Source of the DNA: Thermobaculum terrenum ATCC BAA-798
Lineage (GTDB): Bacteria; Chloroflexota; Chloroflexia; Thermobaculales; Thermobaculaceae
NCBI RefSeq assembly: GCF_000025005.1
Contig: NC_013525.1
Span: 1,638,501-1,702,500 of the forward strand
Reading direction: 5' to 3'
Length of the DNA stretch: 64,000 bases
Positions 46,992 to 56,419 of the stretch are shown in pieces. Both the position numbers and the translations under genes were made by a program. How positions within the stretch are numbered: the first letter of the stretch is position 1; every line of letters begins with the position of its first letter. The notes below the pieces were generated by a model. That model was not told the DNA's origin. It saw only the letters and a list, made by a program, of their open reading frames with translations, and made no database searches.

Positions 46992-48191
46992 ATGGAAGAT
47001 ATAAAGACTCAAAGAAGTACCACCACTACAATTCGCTCTCACGCATTCCGGTTCATTGTGCTTGTAGGGATTGTAAGCCTCTTCGCAGACATGACCTATG
47101 AGGGAGCAAGGGGAATTATAGGTCCTTATCTAGCTGTTCTGGGAGCCAGTGGAGCGGTGGTGGGATTCGTGGCAGGTTTTGGCGAATTACTTGGTTACGC
47201 TTTTAGACTAGTCAGTGGATATATCAGCGATCGCACAAGGCAATACTGGCTAACCACGATACTTGGATACGTAATCAACCTGGGAGCTGTGCCTCTCCTT
47301 GCCCTCACAGGTAACTGGCAACTTGCAGCCATATTGGTAATTGCTGAAAGAATGGGGAAGGCCCTAAGGGTACCAGCTCGTGATGCAATGCTCTCACACG
47401 CAGCATCACAAATAGGAACTGGCAAGGGCTTTGGAATACATGAAGCTCTGGACCAGATCGGGGCTGTAGTAGGACCTCTGATAGTTGCTGCTACGCTGTT
47501 TTTTACATCCGGTAGTTATAGGACAGGATTTGCTGTATTGGCTATACCAGCAATCCTATCTATAGCAACGCTAATAGCAGCCAGAGTTATGTACCCTGCT
47601 CCACACAAACTAGAGATAAGACAAATAGAGCTCGAAACTCAAGGGCTAAGGGGAGTTTTCTGGGTTTACATGTTAGCTATAGGGCTGATAGCTGCCGGTT
47701 ATGCGGATTTCCCACTTATAGCCTATCACTTCCAAAAAGCTAACCTCTTCTCGCAGGATGCTATACCGATCTTATACACGGTAGCGATGGGCACAGACGC
47801 CCTAGCTGCTCTATTCCTAGGTGCGCTTTTCGATCGTATGGGGATGTTGTCTTTGGCGATCGGGACCGTGCTCTCAGCACTTTTTGCACCATTATCTTTC
47901 CTTGGTAATGCGTACCTGTCAGTCATAGGGGTAATAATGTGGGGTATAGGAATGGGAGCGCAAGAATCTATTATGAGAGCGGCGGTCTCTAGGATGGTAC
48001 CAGCAGATAGAAGAGGCGCAGCCTTCGGTGTATTTAACACTGGCTACGGGCTATTCTGGTTCGGCGGTAGTCTACTTATGGGAGTTTTGTATGATATCTC
48101 TATACCACTGCTGGTGTTATTCTCGGTATTAGTACAAGTCGCATCAGTGGTAATAATCTTGTCATTGCGCGGGAGATTACGACTGGCCTGA
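46992..48191 (+). CDS. MFS transporter, co-transcribed with crcB
   Basis: 399 residues, 12 membrane helices. Helix 2-3 region RLVSGYISDRTRQYW and LFDRMGM show the MFS loop motif. ATG with GAGGT upstream, only 17 bases after crcB with no terminator, so it is expected to fall under the fluoride riboswitch. The family member cannot be named; a cation or drug efflux or sugar facilitator are all possible. Confidence 0.82.
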   Translation: MEDIKTQRSTTTTIRSHAFRFIVLVGIVSLFADMTYEGARGIIGPYLAVLGASGAVVGFVAGFGELLGYAFRLVSGYISDRTRQYWLTTILGYVINLGAVPLLALTGNWQLAAILVIAERMGKALRVPARDAMLSHAASQIGTGKGFGIHEALDQIGAVVGPLIVAATLFFTSGSYRTGFAVLAIPAILSIATLIAARVMYPAPHKLEIRQIELETQGLRGVFWVYMLAIGLIAAGYADFPLIAYHFQKANLFSQDAIPILYTVAMGTDALAALFLGALFDRMGMLSLAIGTVLSALFAPLSFLGNAYLSVIGVIMWGIGMGAQESIMRAAVSRMVPADRRGAAFGVFNTGYGLFWFGGSLLMGVLYDISIPLLVLFSVLVQVASVVIILSLRGRLRLA

Positions 48192-48259
48192 GTAATCGAA
48201 AACTAGATACTAGAAACACAAGGGTGGAGAATCGGGTCTAAAATATAGGTGAACCAGTT

Positions 48260-48288
48260 TTGGCATCATGAATGCTATTGTGTAAGTA
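48260..48288 (+). promoter_or_regulatory. candidate promoter of the LOG-family gene
   Basis: TTGGCA (48260-48265) and TAAGTA (48283-48288) are 17 bases apart. The -10 is weak. The next start codon is at 48317 with GGAGG upstream. Confidence 0.4.
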
Positions 48289-48316
48289 TCTCTTTCCCCC
48301 TCTTGGAGGTATCTGT

Positions 48317-49138
48317 ATGTCAAGCTCAAACTCCTATCAAAAACCTTCCACCCCTACCAGAAGAGATCAAGAGTTGAACAGGGGAACACGCCTGGGTAAA
48401 CCAACAGAAGACGAGCGACTACTTGAAACCCGGGAAAAGATGCCGGACTTCACCGATACGGACCCCTGGAGGGTCTTCCGTATCATGGGAGAGTTCGTTG
48501 AAGGCTTCGATACTTTGGCTCACATATATCCCGCGGTGGCAATTTTTGGTTCTGCAAGGGTCACAAGAGAAGACCCAATGTACCAAATGGCAAGGGATGT
48601 AGCTAGAAGACTTTCAAGCGAAGGTTTTTCTATCATAACCGGTGGCGGGCCCGGAATAATGGAAGCAGCTAACAGAGGAGCACAAGAAGGAGGATCGCCT
48701 TCTATTGGGCTCAACATAGAGCTGCCATTTGAGCAAGGCACCAACCCTTACATAGATATATCTATAAACTTTCACTACTTCTTCGTCCGTAAGATGATGT
48801 TCGTCAAATACTCCGAAGCCTTTGTGGTCTTCCCTGGAGGGTTTGGAACTCTAGATGAGCTATTCGAAGCACTTACTTTGATCCAAACTGGTAAGATCCA
48901 GAACTTTCCTTTGGTACTGGTAAACAGTCGATACTGGCAGGGGCTAATAGAATGGCTTAAGGAGCCAATGCTGGCTGAAGGGAAGATATCTCCAGAAGAT
49001 CTGGACCTAATAAGGATAGCCGACACTGCTGAAGACGTAGTACAGATAATAAACGAATGTTGGAGAAGACCTGAAGACATACTCCACGAACAGCAACATA
49101 AGAACATAGCAAACCCTCAAAAGGCTGATGCCCAGTAG
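48317..49138 (+). CDS. LOG-family nucleotide phosphoribohydrolase-like protein
   Basis: 273 residues. The LOG/lysine decarboxylase-like fold is shown by GGGPGIMEAANRGA and PGGFGTLDELFEALT. Characterised members release cytokinin-like bases from nucleoside monophosphates; others act on nucleotides generally. ATG at 48317 has GGAGG; the first 60 residues are a poorly conserved charged extension. It overlaps the marR-type gene by 11 bases. Confidence 0.88.
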   Translation: MSSSNSYQKPSTPTRRDQELNRGTRLGKPTEDERLLETREKMPDFTDTDPWRVFRIMGEFVEGFDTLAHIYPAVAIFGSARVTREDPMYQMARDVARRLSSEGFSIITGGGPGIMEAANRGAQEGGSPSIGLNIELPFEQGTNPYIDISINFHYFFVRKMMFVKYSEAFVVFPGGFGTLDELFEALTLIQTGKIQNFPLVLVNSRYWQGLIEWLKEPMLAEGKISPEDLDLIRIADTAEDVVQIINECWRRPEDILHEQQHKNIANPQKADAQ

Positions 49139-49697
49139 TTTGTATGACTATGCAAGTGCTATATTGTCAATAATGAGTAATAAAACAGAACCAGACATAA
49201 GTGAAAAGAATTCATCAGGCAAGGGAGAGAGTACAAAGGCGAGGGAAATAGCCAGAATATCATCTCTCCTGAGGTCTTTTGGAGTGGCCAACCTGGCCTA
49301 CGCAATAAGTCTTGCAGAGAGACTGGACATGACGCTATCAGATTTGGCAGCTGTGGAACATATACATACTTACGGTGACTTAACCCCCAAGCAGCTGGCC
49401 AATAATCTAAAGATGAGCACCGGATCAATAACCGCCTTGCTGGATAGGCTTGAGGAAGCAGGTTACCTTCGTAGAGATCCGCATCCTCACGATCGCAGGA
49501 GCCTGATACTTCACATTACAGATCATGCGATCGAAGATATAAGACATGTACAATCAGAGTTCGTCTCTGAGGTACATCAGATATTAAACAGATACTCAGA
49601 AGACGAACTCCAAATAATAGAGGATTTTCTGAACAAGTTAATACCAGTACTTGTTAAGCATTCTCACTATAGGAGATTAGTTAAGCATAACGACTAG
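49128..49697 (+). CDS. MarR-family transcriptional regulator
   Basis: 189 residues. Winged helix: GDLTPKQLANNLKMSTGSITALLDRLEEAGYLRRDPHPHDRRS is the recognition helix and wing region typical of MarR. The start at 49128 overlaps the LOG gene; a later ATG at 49173 lacks a Shine-Dalgarno. It converges with a DHA2 exporter two bases away, whose promoter carries a palindrome, so it is the likely regulator of that pump. Confidence 0.88.
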   Translation: MPSSLYDYASAILSIMSNKTEPDISEKNSSGKGESTKAREIARISSLLRSFGVANLAYAISLAERLDMTLSDLAAVEHIHTYGDLTPKQLANNLKMSTGSITALLDRLEEAGYLRRDPHPHDRRSLILHITDHAIEDIRHVQSEFVSEVHQILNRYSEDELQIIEDFLNKLIPVLVKHSHYRRLVKHND

Positions 49698-49698
49698 C

Positions 49699-51318
49699 TT
49701 AACTCTCGTTAGAAGCCGGCAGCCGTAGGCTGAGTATAAACCCCAGGAGGACAAATACACCAGCTACAATCGCCGCTGTGCCAGTAGCATTCGATAGGGC
49801 TGATTCTCCGGCCTTGACGATAGCTTCAGATCCAGGAGTACCCCTAAGAGTAGTCAATACTTGACCAGCGGTGCTACTTATCAAATCAACGAATCGATCC
49901 TTGGTAGCAGAGGGCAGGCCAGGGATCTGTGACAACTGTTGAGCAGTTTCGTGACCTAGCCTTGAGGCTAGAGTGGTTCCAATCAAGGCTATGCCTATAG
50001 CAGAACCTATCTGCCTACTTGTGCTCTGCAAGCCTGAGGCTTGCCCTGATTGAGCTGTGGGGACATCGGCGAGAATCACACTTGTGAGCTGGGATGTGGC
50101 AAAACCAACCCCCATTCCATAGATAATCAATGATGGCAGAAGCCTAACCCCACTTACCTGAGAGTATATCAGAGGTGCCAAAGTAAATATACCTATACCC
50201 TCTAAGGCCATTCCCAGATTAACAGCCCTTCTAGCACCCAGCCTGGAGGCCACCCTGGGTACAAGCCCGCTAGCCACAAAAGACCCACCAGCAACACCCA
50301 GAAGCAACAGTCCTGCCCTAAATGCCGTATATCCTAGAGCTCCCTGCAGGAACAACGACAGTACAAATATGATCCCAAATTCACCCAAACTCACGATCAA
50401 TGCAGTGGCATTACCATAAGCGAAGCTCGGAATTCTAAACAGCCTTAGATCGGCGAGAACTACATCTCCCCTACGGATTCTAGCTCGCTCAACCAATAAG
50501 AAAAGAGTTATACATAAAGCTGCTATCAAGATAGCTACAGGTATTGGTGATACAGAATCATATGGCCAGGAAAAGCTTAGAAGATCGAATTTCTGCTGAG
50601 GTATCCACCAGCCATACCTCTGACCTTCAATAAGGCCAAATACCAAAGACAATAACCCCAAAGTCAGCAAGACAAATCCAGTAAAATCCCATCCTGGGCG
50701 TATATCCTCATCCCTACTTTCAGCTATGAATAGAAGACCACCTATGAAAGCTATAGCACCTAATGGCAGATTAATGTAGAAGGCCCATCGCCAGGAGAGG
50801 CTGGTTGTGAGCCATCCTCCAAGCAATGGTCCCAGAGCGGCCATCCCTCCTATAATTCCACCCCATATACCAAAGGCAATAGCCCTCTCCTTTCCTCTAA
50901 ATGTAGCGTTCACTATAGATAACGTGGACGGCAATATCATCGCTCCTCCGATGCCTTGAAACAACCTAGCAAGTATCAGTAATGAACCACTAGGTGCAAG
51001 GCCCGCCAATGCACTGGACCCAACGAATACTATCAGCCCCAGTAAGAAGATCAGTTTTCGCCCTACCCTATCGCCAAGCTTACCAACGCTTACCAAGAGA
51101 GCAGCAAAGACCAATGAGTAGATGCTATTTATCCATTCCGCATCATTCAGATTGATTCCTAGGTCCCTAATTATGTAAGGCACAGCCACATTGACAATGG
51201 TAGCATCCACGATTATTAGGGAAACCCCTAAGCTTAAGAGAGCCATTCCTAGCCAACGGAACTTATAGTAGCGACCAGTTTTAGGAGCGACATCTACAGA
51301 AGCAGGATTGCCATCCAT
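49699..51318 (-). CDS. DHA2-family MFS drug exporter (EmrB/QacA type)
   Basis: 539 residues, 14 membrane helices. GVSLIIVDATIVNVAVPYI, GKLGDRVGRKLI (loop 2-3) and ARLFQGIGGAMILPSTLSIV (motif C) define the 14-helix drug:H+ antiporters. ATG at 51318 has AAGGAG seven bases upstream. The substrate is unknown. It is probably induced through the neighbouring MarR protein. Confidence 0.9.
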   Translation of the reverse strand: MDGNPASVDVAPKTGRYYKFRWLGMALLSLGVSLIIVDATIVNVAVPYIIRDLGINLNDAEWINSIYSLVFAALLVSVGKLGDRVGRKLIFLLGLIVFVGSSALAGLAPSGSLLILARLFQGIGGAMILPSTLSIVNATFRGKERAIAFGIWGGIIGGMAALGPLLGGWLTTSLSWRWAFYINLPLGAIAFIGGLLFIAESRDEDIRPGWDFTGFVLLTLGLLSLVFGLIEGQRYGWWIPQQKFDLLSFSWPYDSVSPIPVAILIAALCITLFLLVERARIRRGDVVLADLRLFRIPSFAYGNATALIVSLGEFGIIFVLSLFLQGALGYTAFRAGLLLLGVAGGSFVASGLVPRVASRLGARRAVNLGMALEGIGIFTLAPLIYSQVSGVRLLPSLIIYGMGVGFATSQLTSVILADVPTAQSGQASGLQSTSRQIGSAIGIALIGTTLASRLGHETAQQLSQIPGLPSATKDRFVDLISSTAGQVLTTLRGTPGSEAIVKAGESALSNATGTAAIVAGVFVLLGFILSLRLPASNES

Positions 51319-51342
51319 AAGCAAACTCCTTATATTTTAAAT

Positions 51343-51361
51343 TATCTCTATTTTAGAGATA
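51343..51361. promoter_or_regulatory. candidate MarR operator
   Basis: TATCTCTATTTTAGAGATA is a perfect 8+8 palindrome with a three-base centre. It covers the -10 of the DHA2 gene promoter, the usual place for a MarR repressor. Confidence 0.6.
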
Positions 51362-51378
51362 TTTACTAATTTCATCAA
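51350..51378 (-). promoter_or_regulatory. promoter of the DHA2 exporter gene
   Basis: On the minus strand TTGATG (51373-51378) and TAAAAT (51350-51355) are 17 bases apart; the -10 is inside the palindrome. A further TTGACA lies upstream on the same strand without a good -10. Confidence 0.55.
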
Positions 51379-51412
51379 GTAATATTTTATGTCAAATTAT
51401 TGCCTCACAAGC

Positions 51413-51442
51413 TTGACACCATCCACATATCAAGGCTATGCT
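51413..51442 (+). promoter_or_regulatory. rny: rny promoter
   Basis: Consensus TTGACA (51413-51418) and TATGCT (51437-51442), 18-base spacer. The leader is about 75 bases. Confidence 0.6.
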
Positions 51443-51466
51443 TGCTTCAGAAGGTTGAAATTCGGC

Positions 51467-51488
51467 AAGTCAGGCGAATGCCTGACTT
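51467..51488 (+). other. 5' leader hairpin of rny mRNA
   Basis: AAGTCAGGC pairs perfectly with GCCTGACTT around a GAAT loop, in the leader some 40 bases before the rny start. It is not followed by T residues, so it is not a terminator. It may stabilise the mRNA or serve as an autoregulatory site. Confidence 0.6.
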
Positions 51489-51525
51489 AGAAAAGAACCT
51501 TGAAAACTGAATAGGAGGTAAGGGT

Positions 51526-53055
51526 ATGCCAGACGCGCTAACTTTCGTGATCGCTGGCATAGCGCTGGTGGTAGGCGCAGGCGCCTCTTACCTCTACCTT
51601 CGCTTCATTTCCAATAATCAGATACGCGAAGCTGAGAGATTGCGCGATAGAATATCCGAAGAAGCTGCCACAAAGCAGAAGCAAATTCTACTGGAAGCTC
51701 AGGCAGAAGCTATTCGAATCAGGAATGAAGCAGAGGCAGAGGTTAAAGAACGCCGAGCAGACCTAGCCCGCGCTGAGCGCCGGCTTCAGCAGAAGGAAGA
51801 GAATCTTGACCGTAAGATAGAGGCCCTTGAAAGACGAGAGCAAAAGATACAAGCTCGTGATCAAGAGTCTGAGAGAATACGTAATGAGCTTGAAAAGATC
51901 AAGCAGGAGCAGATGTTAGTCCTCCAGCAGAGGGCTGAGATGACAAAAGAAGAAGCCAAAGCCGAACTTCTCAGACAGGTGGAGGCAGAAGCCCGAGAAG
52001 ATGCAGCTCGGATCATCAGACAGATAGAATCAGAAGCCAAGGAAGAGGCAGAGCGCAGGGCCCAGATGATAGTGGCATACGCTATCCAACGCATAGGCAC
52101 CGAGTACGCCAGTGAGGTCAGTGTATCTACCGTACCACTTCCCAACGAGGATATGAAGGGAAGGATCATCGGTAAGGAAGGGCGCAACATACGAGCCTTC
52201 GAAGAAGCCACTGGTGTTGACGTCATTATAGACGATACACCAGAAGTAGTTACTCTTTCTGCTTTTGATCCTATAAGGCGTGAGGTCGCTAGAAGAGCTC
52301 TTACTAAGCTAATCAGTGACGGCAGGATACATCCAGCTCGTATAGAGGAATTGGTAAGCAAAGCTCAGCAGGAGGTAGAAGCTGAAATCAAAGAAGCTGG
52401 TGAGCAGGCAGCAATGGAGGCAGGGGTGCAAGGACTACACCCTGAACTGATTAGGCTTCTAGGAAGGCTCAAGTATCGTACTAGCTATGGCCAAAACCAA
52501 CTGAGACATGCGGTAGAGACCTCCCTGATAGCCGCTGCTTTAGCGGCTGAGCTCGGAGCCGATGTGAACGTCGCCAAGACAGCCGGCTTACTGCATGACA
52601 TAGGTAAGGCTGTGAGCCACGAGGTAGAAGGTCCTCATGCTCTCATAGGCGCTGAGATAGCTCGCAGACTTGGCAGATCGCCCAAGATCGTGCACGCTAT
52701 AGCTGCACACCACGAAGAAGAAGAGCCACAAACTGTTGAAGCAGTCATAGTGGCTGCTGCAGATGCCATTTCAGGTAGTCGCCCCGGTGCTAGACGTGAA
52801 AGCGTCGAGCAATATATCAAGCGATTACAAGCGCTGGAGGAAGTAGCCAATTCCTTTGAGGGCGTTGAGAAATCCTACGCCATACAGGCAGGAAGAGAGA
52901 TCAGGATAATAGTCAAACCAGATCACGTAGATGATCTAGAAGCTGCAAAGCTTGCACGAAACGTTGTCCGCAAGATCGAGGAGAGCCTGAGTTACCCAGG
53001 CCAGATAAAGGTAACGGTAATAAGAGAAACCCGCAACGTTGAATATGCTAGATAA
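51526..53055 (+). CDS. rny: ribonuclease Y
   Basis: 509 residues. N-terminal membrane helix (about 5-27), a long Glu/Arg-rich coiled coil (about 30-190), a KH domain with [20 protein letters not shown], and an HD domain with LLHDIGKAV and [11 protein letters not shown]. It is the membrane-bound endoribonuclease that starts mRNA decay. ATG with AGGAGG eight bases upstream. Full length and all domains present. Confidence 0.96.
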   Translation: MPDALTFVIAGIALVVGAGASYLYLRFISNNQIREAERLRDRISEEAATKQKQILLEAQAEAIRIRNEAEAEVKERRADLARAERRLQQKEENLDRKIEALERREQKIQARDQESERIRNELEKIKQEQMLVLQQRAEMTKEEAKAELLRQVEAEAREDAARIIRQIESEAKEEAERRAQMIVAYAIQRIGTEYASEVSVSTVPLPNEDMKGRIIGKEGRNIRAFEEATGVDVIIDDTPEVVTLSAFDPIRREVARRALTKLISDGRIHPARIEELVSKAQQEVEAEIKEAGEQAAMEAGVQGLHPELIRLLGRLKYRTSYGQNQLRHAVETSLIAAALAAELGADVNVAKTAGLLHDIGKAVSHEVEGPHALIGAEIARRLGRSPKIVHAIAAHHEEEEPQTVEAVIVAAADAISGSRPGARRESVEQYIKRLQALEEVANSFEGVEKSYAIQAGREIRIIVKPDHVDDLEAAKLARNVVRKIEESLSYPGQIKVTVIRETRNVEYAR

Positions 53056-53084
53056 CGGTCGGATTCTTCTATAAGCTAGTAAGC

Positions 53085-53125
53085 AATAAAAATAGGGCGG
53101 GATTTTATCCCGCCCTATTTTTATT
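53085..53125. terminator. bidirectional terminator between rny and ispF
   Basis: A perfect 19-bp stem (53085-53103 with 53107-53125) with a TTT loop, GC-rich core GGGCGGGAT and T-rich ends in both directions. It ends rny on plus and overlaps the ispF stop on minus. Confidence 0.93.
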
Positions 53126-53600
53126 CGTCCTTGCGACTTATATTGCACACAGCTAGAGCGGCAATACCCTCTTCTCTCCCCCACGGTCCCAGACCATCAG
53201 TCGTAGTAGCTTTGATACTAACGCTGGTCAATGGTATCTCCATAACTTTGGAGATCTTATCTCTCATAGCACCAATGTAAGGAGACATCCTCGGTGCTTG
53301 GGCGATTATCGTGGAATCTACATGATCTATATCCCAGCCAGCCCCTCTAACATACTCACACACTTTTGCCAAAAGTTTTGTACTATCCACTCCTGCGAGA
53401 TCAGGATCATCCGAAGAGAACAAAGTACCAATATCACCCATAGAAGCCGCCCCCAGCAAAGCATCTATGATCGCATGTGTTAGAACGTCAGCATCAGAAT
53501 GCCCCTCAAGTCCCATATGGTGAGGTATAGCCACCCCTCCGATCACCAATTTCCGTCCTACTACGAACCTGTGGGCATCAAATCCTATTCCGCTTCGCAA
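53121..53600 (-). CDS. ispF: 2-C-methyl-D-erythritol 2,4-cyclodiphosphate synthase
   Basis: 159 residues. GIGFDAHRF (metal Asp8 and His10), GLEGHSDADVLTHAIIDALLGA and the C-terminal TTDGLGPWGREEGIAA are diagnostic of IspF, fifth step of the MEP pathway. TTG start with GGAGG six bases upstream. Confidence 0.96.
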   Translation of the reverse strand: MRSGIGFDAHRFVVGRKLVIGGVAIPHHMGLEGHSDADVLTHAIIDALLGAASMGDIGTLFSSDDPDLAGVDSTKLLAKVCEYVRGAGWDIDHVDSTIIAQAPRMSPYIGAMRDKISKVMEIPLTSVSIKATTTDGLGPWGREEGIAALAVCNISRKDE

Positions 53601-53617
53601 CCAAATCCTCCATTACA

Positions 53618-54319
53618 TTAGCCTTTTGCAAGCCGGTTATCTATCAAAGTTCTCGCTATAAGGACATCTTCAAATGTGGTTATCTTGATATTTCTATAAT
53701 CTCCCTCATAGACCCACACATCACGACCCATGGACTCCATCAGTGAAGCATCGTCTGTAAAAACCTCATATTGATGAGCCGCCCTCTCGTGTGCACTTAG
53801 AATGTCCATATAGTTGAAGACTTGAGGAGTCTGGGCTTCCCAAAGGCTTTCTCTATTAGGAGTGGACAATATTTTGCCTTGGTTATCGACCACCTTGTAT
53901 GTGCTCTTCGCAGGTACAGCAGCAATAGCAGCTCCCTTCTCGGCAGCTGTAATTATCCCTCTCTTTATAACCTCTGGGGTAACCAAGGGACGAGCCCCAT
54001 CGTGTATGGCTACTAAACTAGCGTTAGGTATCTCCCTAAGTCCACAAAGCACACTCTGCTGACGTGTATTGCCGCCCAGACAGACGCTTACAACCTTATC
54101 TAGGGACTCCCTACGGCATAGCTCTCTAATTTTCTCTTGATTCGTGGCCGATGTAACCACCACGATCACATCTATATCATTCAGTAGCTGGAAGGCGCAG
54201 ATAGAATGATAAATTACAGGTTTACCCCCCAAGTCTATCCAAAGCTTATCTATCCCAGACATGCGAGAGCTCGTACCAGCCGCAACTATAACAGCACCGA
54301 CAACAGAGTCATTCCTCAC
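53618..54319 (-). CDS. ispD: 2-C-methyl-D-erythritol 4-phosphate cytidylyltransferase
   Basis: 233 residues. The nucleotidyltransferase start VIVAAGTSSRMSGIDKL, VAIHDGARPLVTPEVI and EAQTPQVFNY are the IspD motifs. GTG start overlaps the stop of the PIN/TRAM gene (GTGA). ispD and ispF are 17 bases apart and cotranscribed. Confidence 0.95.
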   Translation of the reverse strand: MRNDSVVGAVIVAAGTSSRMSGIDKLWIDLGGKPVIYHSICAFQLLNDIDVIVVVTSATNQEKIRELCRRESLDKVVSVCLGGNTRQQSVLCGLREIPNASLVAIHDGARPLVTPEVIKRGIITAAEKGAAIAAVPAKSTYKVVDNQGKILSTPNRESLWEAQTPQVFNYMDILSAHERAAHQYEVFTDDASLMESMGRDVWVYEGDYRNIKITTFEDVLIARTLIDNRLAKG

Positions 54320-55389
54320 CTTGCATCACGCTCCACATCTGCAAGTTGAGCAAATACCATCCTGCCCGCCACGGTCTGTAGAACGCGTGTGACTACCACA
54401 TCTACCTCACAGTTCATCTTGGATTTGCCACCTTCAACGACTACCATAGTGCCATCATCAAGGTAGCCAACTCCCTGGTTATATTCCTTCCCTTCTTGTA
54501 TGATCTTCACGGTTAGGTCTTCACCAGGAAGCAATACTGGACGAAGTGCGTGTGCTAACTCATTCACATTGAGTATCTTCACGCCTTGCAGGGTAGCTAT
54601 CTTGTTGAGATTGTAATCATTGGTAATTATCGGTGCTGACAGATCCTTAGCTAGGTATAACAGCTTGCTATCTACATCCTCACCGGCCTCGATATGCCCC
54701 TCAAATATCTCAACTCTAACGTTGCTGCTTTCTTGGAGAGCTGCCAACACATCTAACCCCCTTCTACCACGAGCGCGCTTTAGAGAATCCTGTGAGTCAG
54801 CAATTGCCTGTAACTCCCTAAGTATGAACTGAGGAACTATTAGATCGCCGGATAGGAAGCCTGTAGAAACTATGTCTGCAATGCGGCCATCAACGATAGA
54901 GCTAGTATCCAATATGTACCTATTGCCTACTACAAACCCTTTCCTGGGAGCGCCTGTTAGGAACTTGCGTTCAGTCACGTATTCTGCGATTTCTCTATGC
55001 CGCATAACTACCACCATTATGCAGACATAAGTAATAGCTATAGCAGCAAGCAGAGGCATTAGGTTACCTAAAAAACCAGGAAGGGCTCTCAACGGGAAGG
55101 TAACCAGAGCGGAAATTACAAGTCCTAGTATTAGTCCTACGCCCGCAGCAACTAAATCGCTAACAGCAACCGAAGCTATCCATTTTCTGACGGCGTTGAA
55201 AGGGACTATAGTCAAATAAGGAGCAAACAATAAACCTAGTAGAGCACCTATAAAGACTCCAGATAGTCCTACTATCCAAGCCCATCTAAATAAAGGATCT
55301 AAGGCTGCCGCTGCCGAATAACCCAATTGCCAACCAATCAGGCCCAACAAAATGGCAACGAACAGCCTGATCACGAGCCTGATGTTCAT
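54316..55389 (-). CDS. PIN/TRAM-domain membrane protein (YacL-like)
   Basis: 357 residues. Four N-terminal membrane helices (to about 130), a PIN nuclease-like domain beginning YILDTSSIVDGRIADI with acidic residues in DVDSKLLYLAKDL and IITNDYNLNKIA, and a C-terminal TRAM RNA-binding domain (GEDLTVKIIQEGKEYNQGVGYL). Orthologues commonly precede ispD in Gram-positive genomes. Its ribonuclease substrate is not established. Confidence 0.9.
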   Translation of the reverse strand: MNIRLVIRLFVAILLGLIGWQLGYSAAAALDPLFRWAWIVGLSGVFIGALLGLLFAPYLTIVPFNAVRKWIASVAVSDLVAAGVGLILGLVISALVTFPLRALPGFLGNLMPLLAAIAITYVCIMVVVMRHREIAEYVTERKFLTGAPRKGFVVGNRYILDTSSIVDGRIADIVSTGFLSGDLIVPQFILRELQAIADSQDSLKRARGRRGLDVLAALQESSNVRVEIFEGHIEAGEDVDSKLLYLAKDLSAPIITNDYNLNKIATLQGVKILNVNELAHALRPVLLPGEDLTVKIIQEGKEYNQGVGYLDDGTMVVVEGGKSKMNCEVDVVVTRVLQTVAGRMVFAQLADVERDAR

Positions 55390-55424
55390 TTATCGTACAC
55401 CTCGTACCGAACTAGGACACTATC

Positions 55425-56288
55425 TCATGAAGCCAATACATGCATTCTGCGATGCCTGTCCCTTAGCGCCTCCAATACAACTGGTGGTACATAGATACTA
55501 CCCAGCGGAGGCTCTTCCATAGAAGGTACACCATGAAAGTCGCTGCCTCCACTTATCAACAGCCCAAATTTCCTTGCTAAGGACCTCAGGTAGGCACGCA
55601 CAGACGGTGTATACCCAGTGTAGTATACTTCCATACCATCTAGTCCTGCCCTAACAAGCTTGGCAAGCGATTTCTCCAGGTCATAAGTAAAAGTAGGATG
55701 GGCTAAGATAGCAACTCCTCCAGCCCTGTGCACAACCCTTACAGCATCCTCTGGAAGCAACTTATGCCTAGGCACGTAGGCCTTACCGCCAGGGCCTATA
55801 TACTCATCAGTGAAAGCATCCTCAAACTTCTCTATATAGCCTTGCTCAAGCATCGCCTGAGCTATGGCAGGTCTTCCTATACTAGCTGTACCCGCTAGCT
55901 CTTTCACCCTCTCAAAGGTAAGCCTGTCCATGCCCATACTGCGAAGATTCTCTACCATCTTCTTAGCAGCCCATTCTCTTCCACCTCTAAGCTTCTCTGT
56001 TAGTTCAAGAAGCTCCTGGTTATTGGGATCAATCCAAAGGCCGACCATATGGATTTCGCCCTTTTCCACGGTAGTACTAAGCTCAATACCGGGAATAACT
56101 TCGAGACCTAGCTCCTCTCCTGCGGCTACAGCCTCATCTACTCCAGCCACGGTGTCATGATCGGTTATTGCGATCGTTTTAAGCCCGACATCTCTTGCAA
56201 GTTGCACCAGCTCACGCGGCGGATAGCGTCCATCCGACCTATCTGTGTGCATGTGAAGATCTATTTCTTTCTTGACCAGCTTCGTCAC
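55425..56288 (-). CDS. PHP-domain phosphoesterase (RNase AM/TrpH-like)
   Basis: 287 residues. Metal motifs: DLHMHTDRSDG, ITDHDTVAGVDEA, VIPGIELS, a HPTFTYDL and SGGSDFHG. The layout matches the TrpH/YciV group, whose E. coli member removes short 5' ends of RNA and 3',5'-bisnucleotides. GTG start, modest Shine-Dalgarno. Member of the isp minus-strand cluster, separate by 35 bases. Confidence 0.87.
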   Translation of the reverse strand: MTKLVKKEIDLHMHTDRSDGRYPPRELVQLARDVGLKTIAITDHDTVAGVDEAVAAGEELGLEVIPGIELSTTVEKGEIHMVGLWIDPNNQELLELTEKLRGGREWAAKKMVENLRSMGMDRLTFERVKELAGTASIGRPAIAQAMLEQGYIEKFEDAFTDEYIGPGGKAYVPRHKLLPEDAVRVVHRAGGVAILAHPTFTYDLEKSLAKLVRAGLDGMEVYYTGYTPSVRAYLRSLARKFGLLISGGSDFHGVPSMEEPPLGSIYVPPVVLEALRDRHRRMHVLAS

Positions 56289-56319
56289 CTCTCAATTCAA
56301 ATTTCATAGGTATCTCAGA

Positions 56320-56325
56320 ATTATA
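56320..56325 (-). promoter_or_regulatory. candidate -10 box of the PHP gene
   Basis: TATAAT on the minus strand, 32 bases before the PHP start, preceded by TG. A good -35 is missing, so this would be an extended -10-like or activated promoter. Confidence 0.4.
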
Positions 56326-56342
56326 CATGCAGCAATATACTG

Positions 56343-56373
56343 CTTACAGTACAGACTTTGTATGCACTGTAAG
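56343..56373. repeat. inverted repeat upstream of the PHP gene
   Basis: CTTACAGT (56343-56350) and ACTGTAAG (56366-56373) are perfect 8-base arms with a 15-base spacer. They lie just upstream of the candidate -10 box, without a T-tract. It may be an operator. Confidence 0.5.
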
Positions 56374-56419
56374 AATATAATAAGGCTTTACCTGCTATTC
56401 CAGAAGATTTCCTAATATC

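Noticed and set aside
51861-52361. Ser-rich 166-residue frame antisense to rny
   Set aside because: It mirrors the Glu/Ala coiled coil codons of RNase Y; not a gene.
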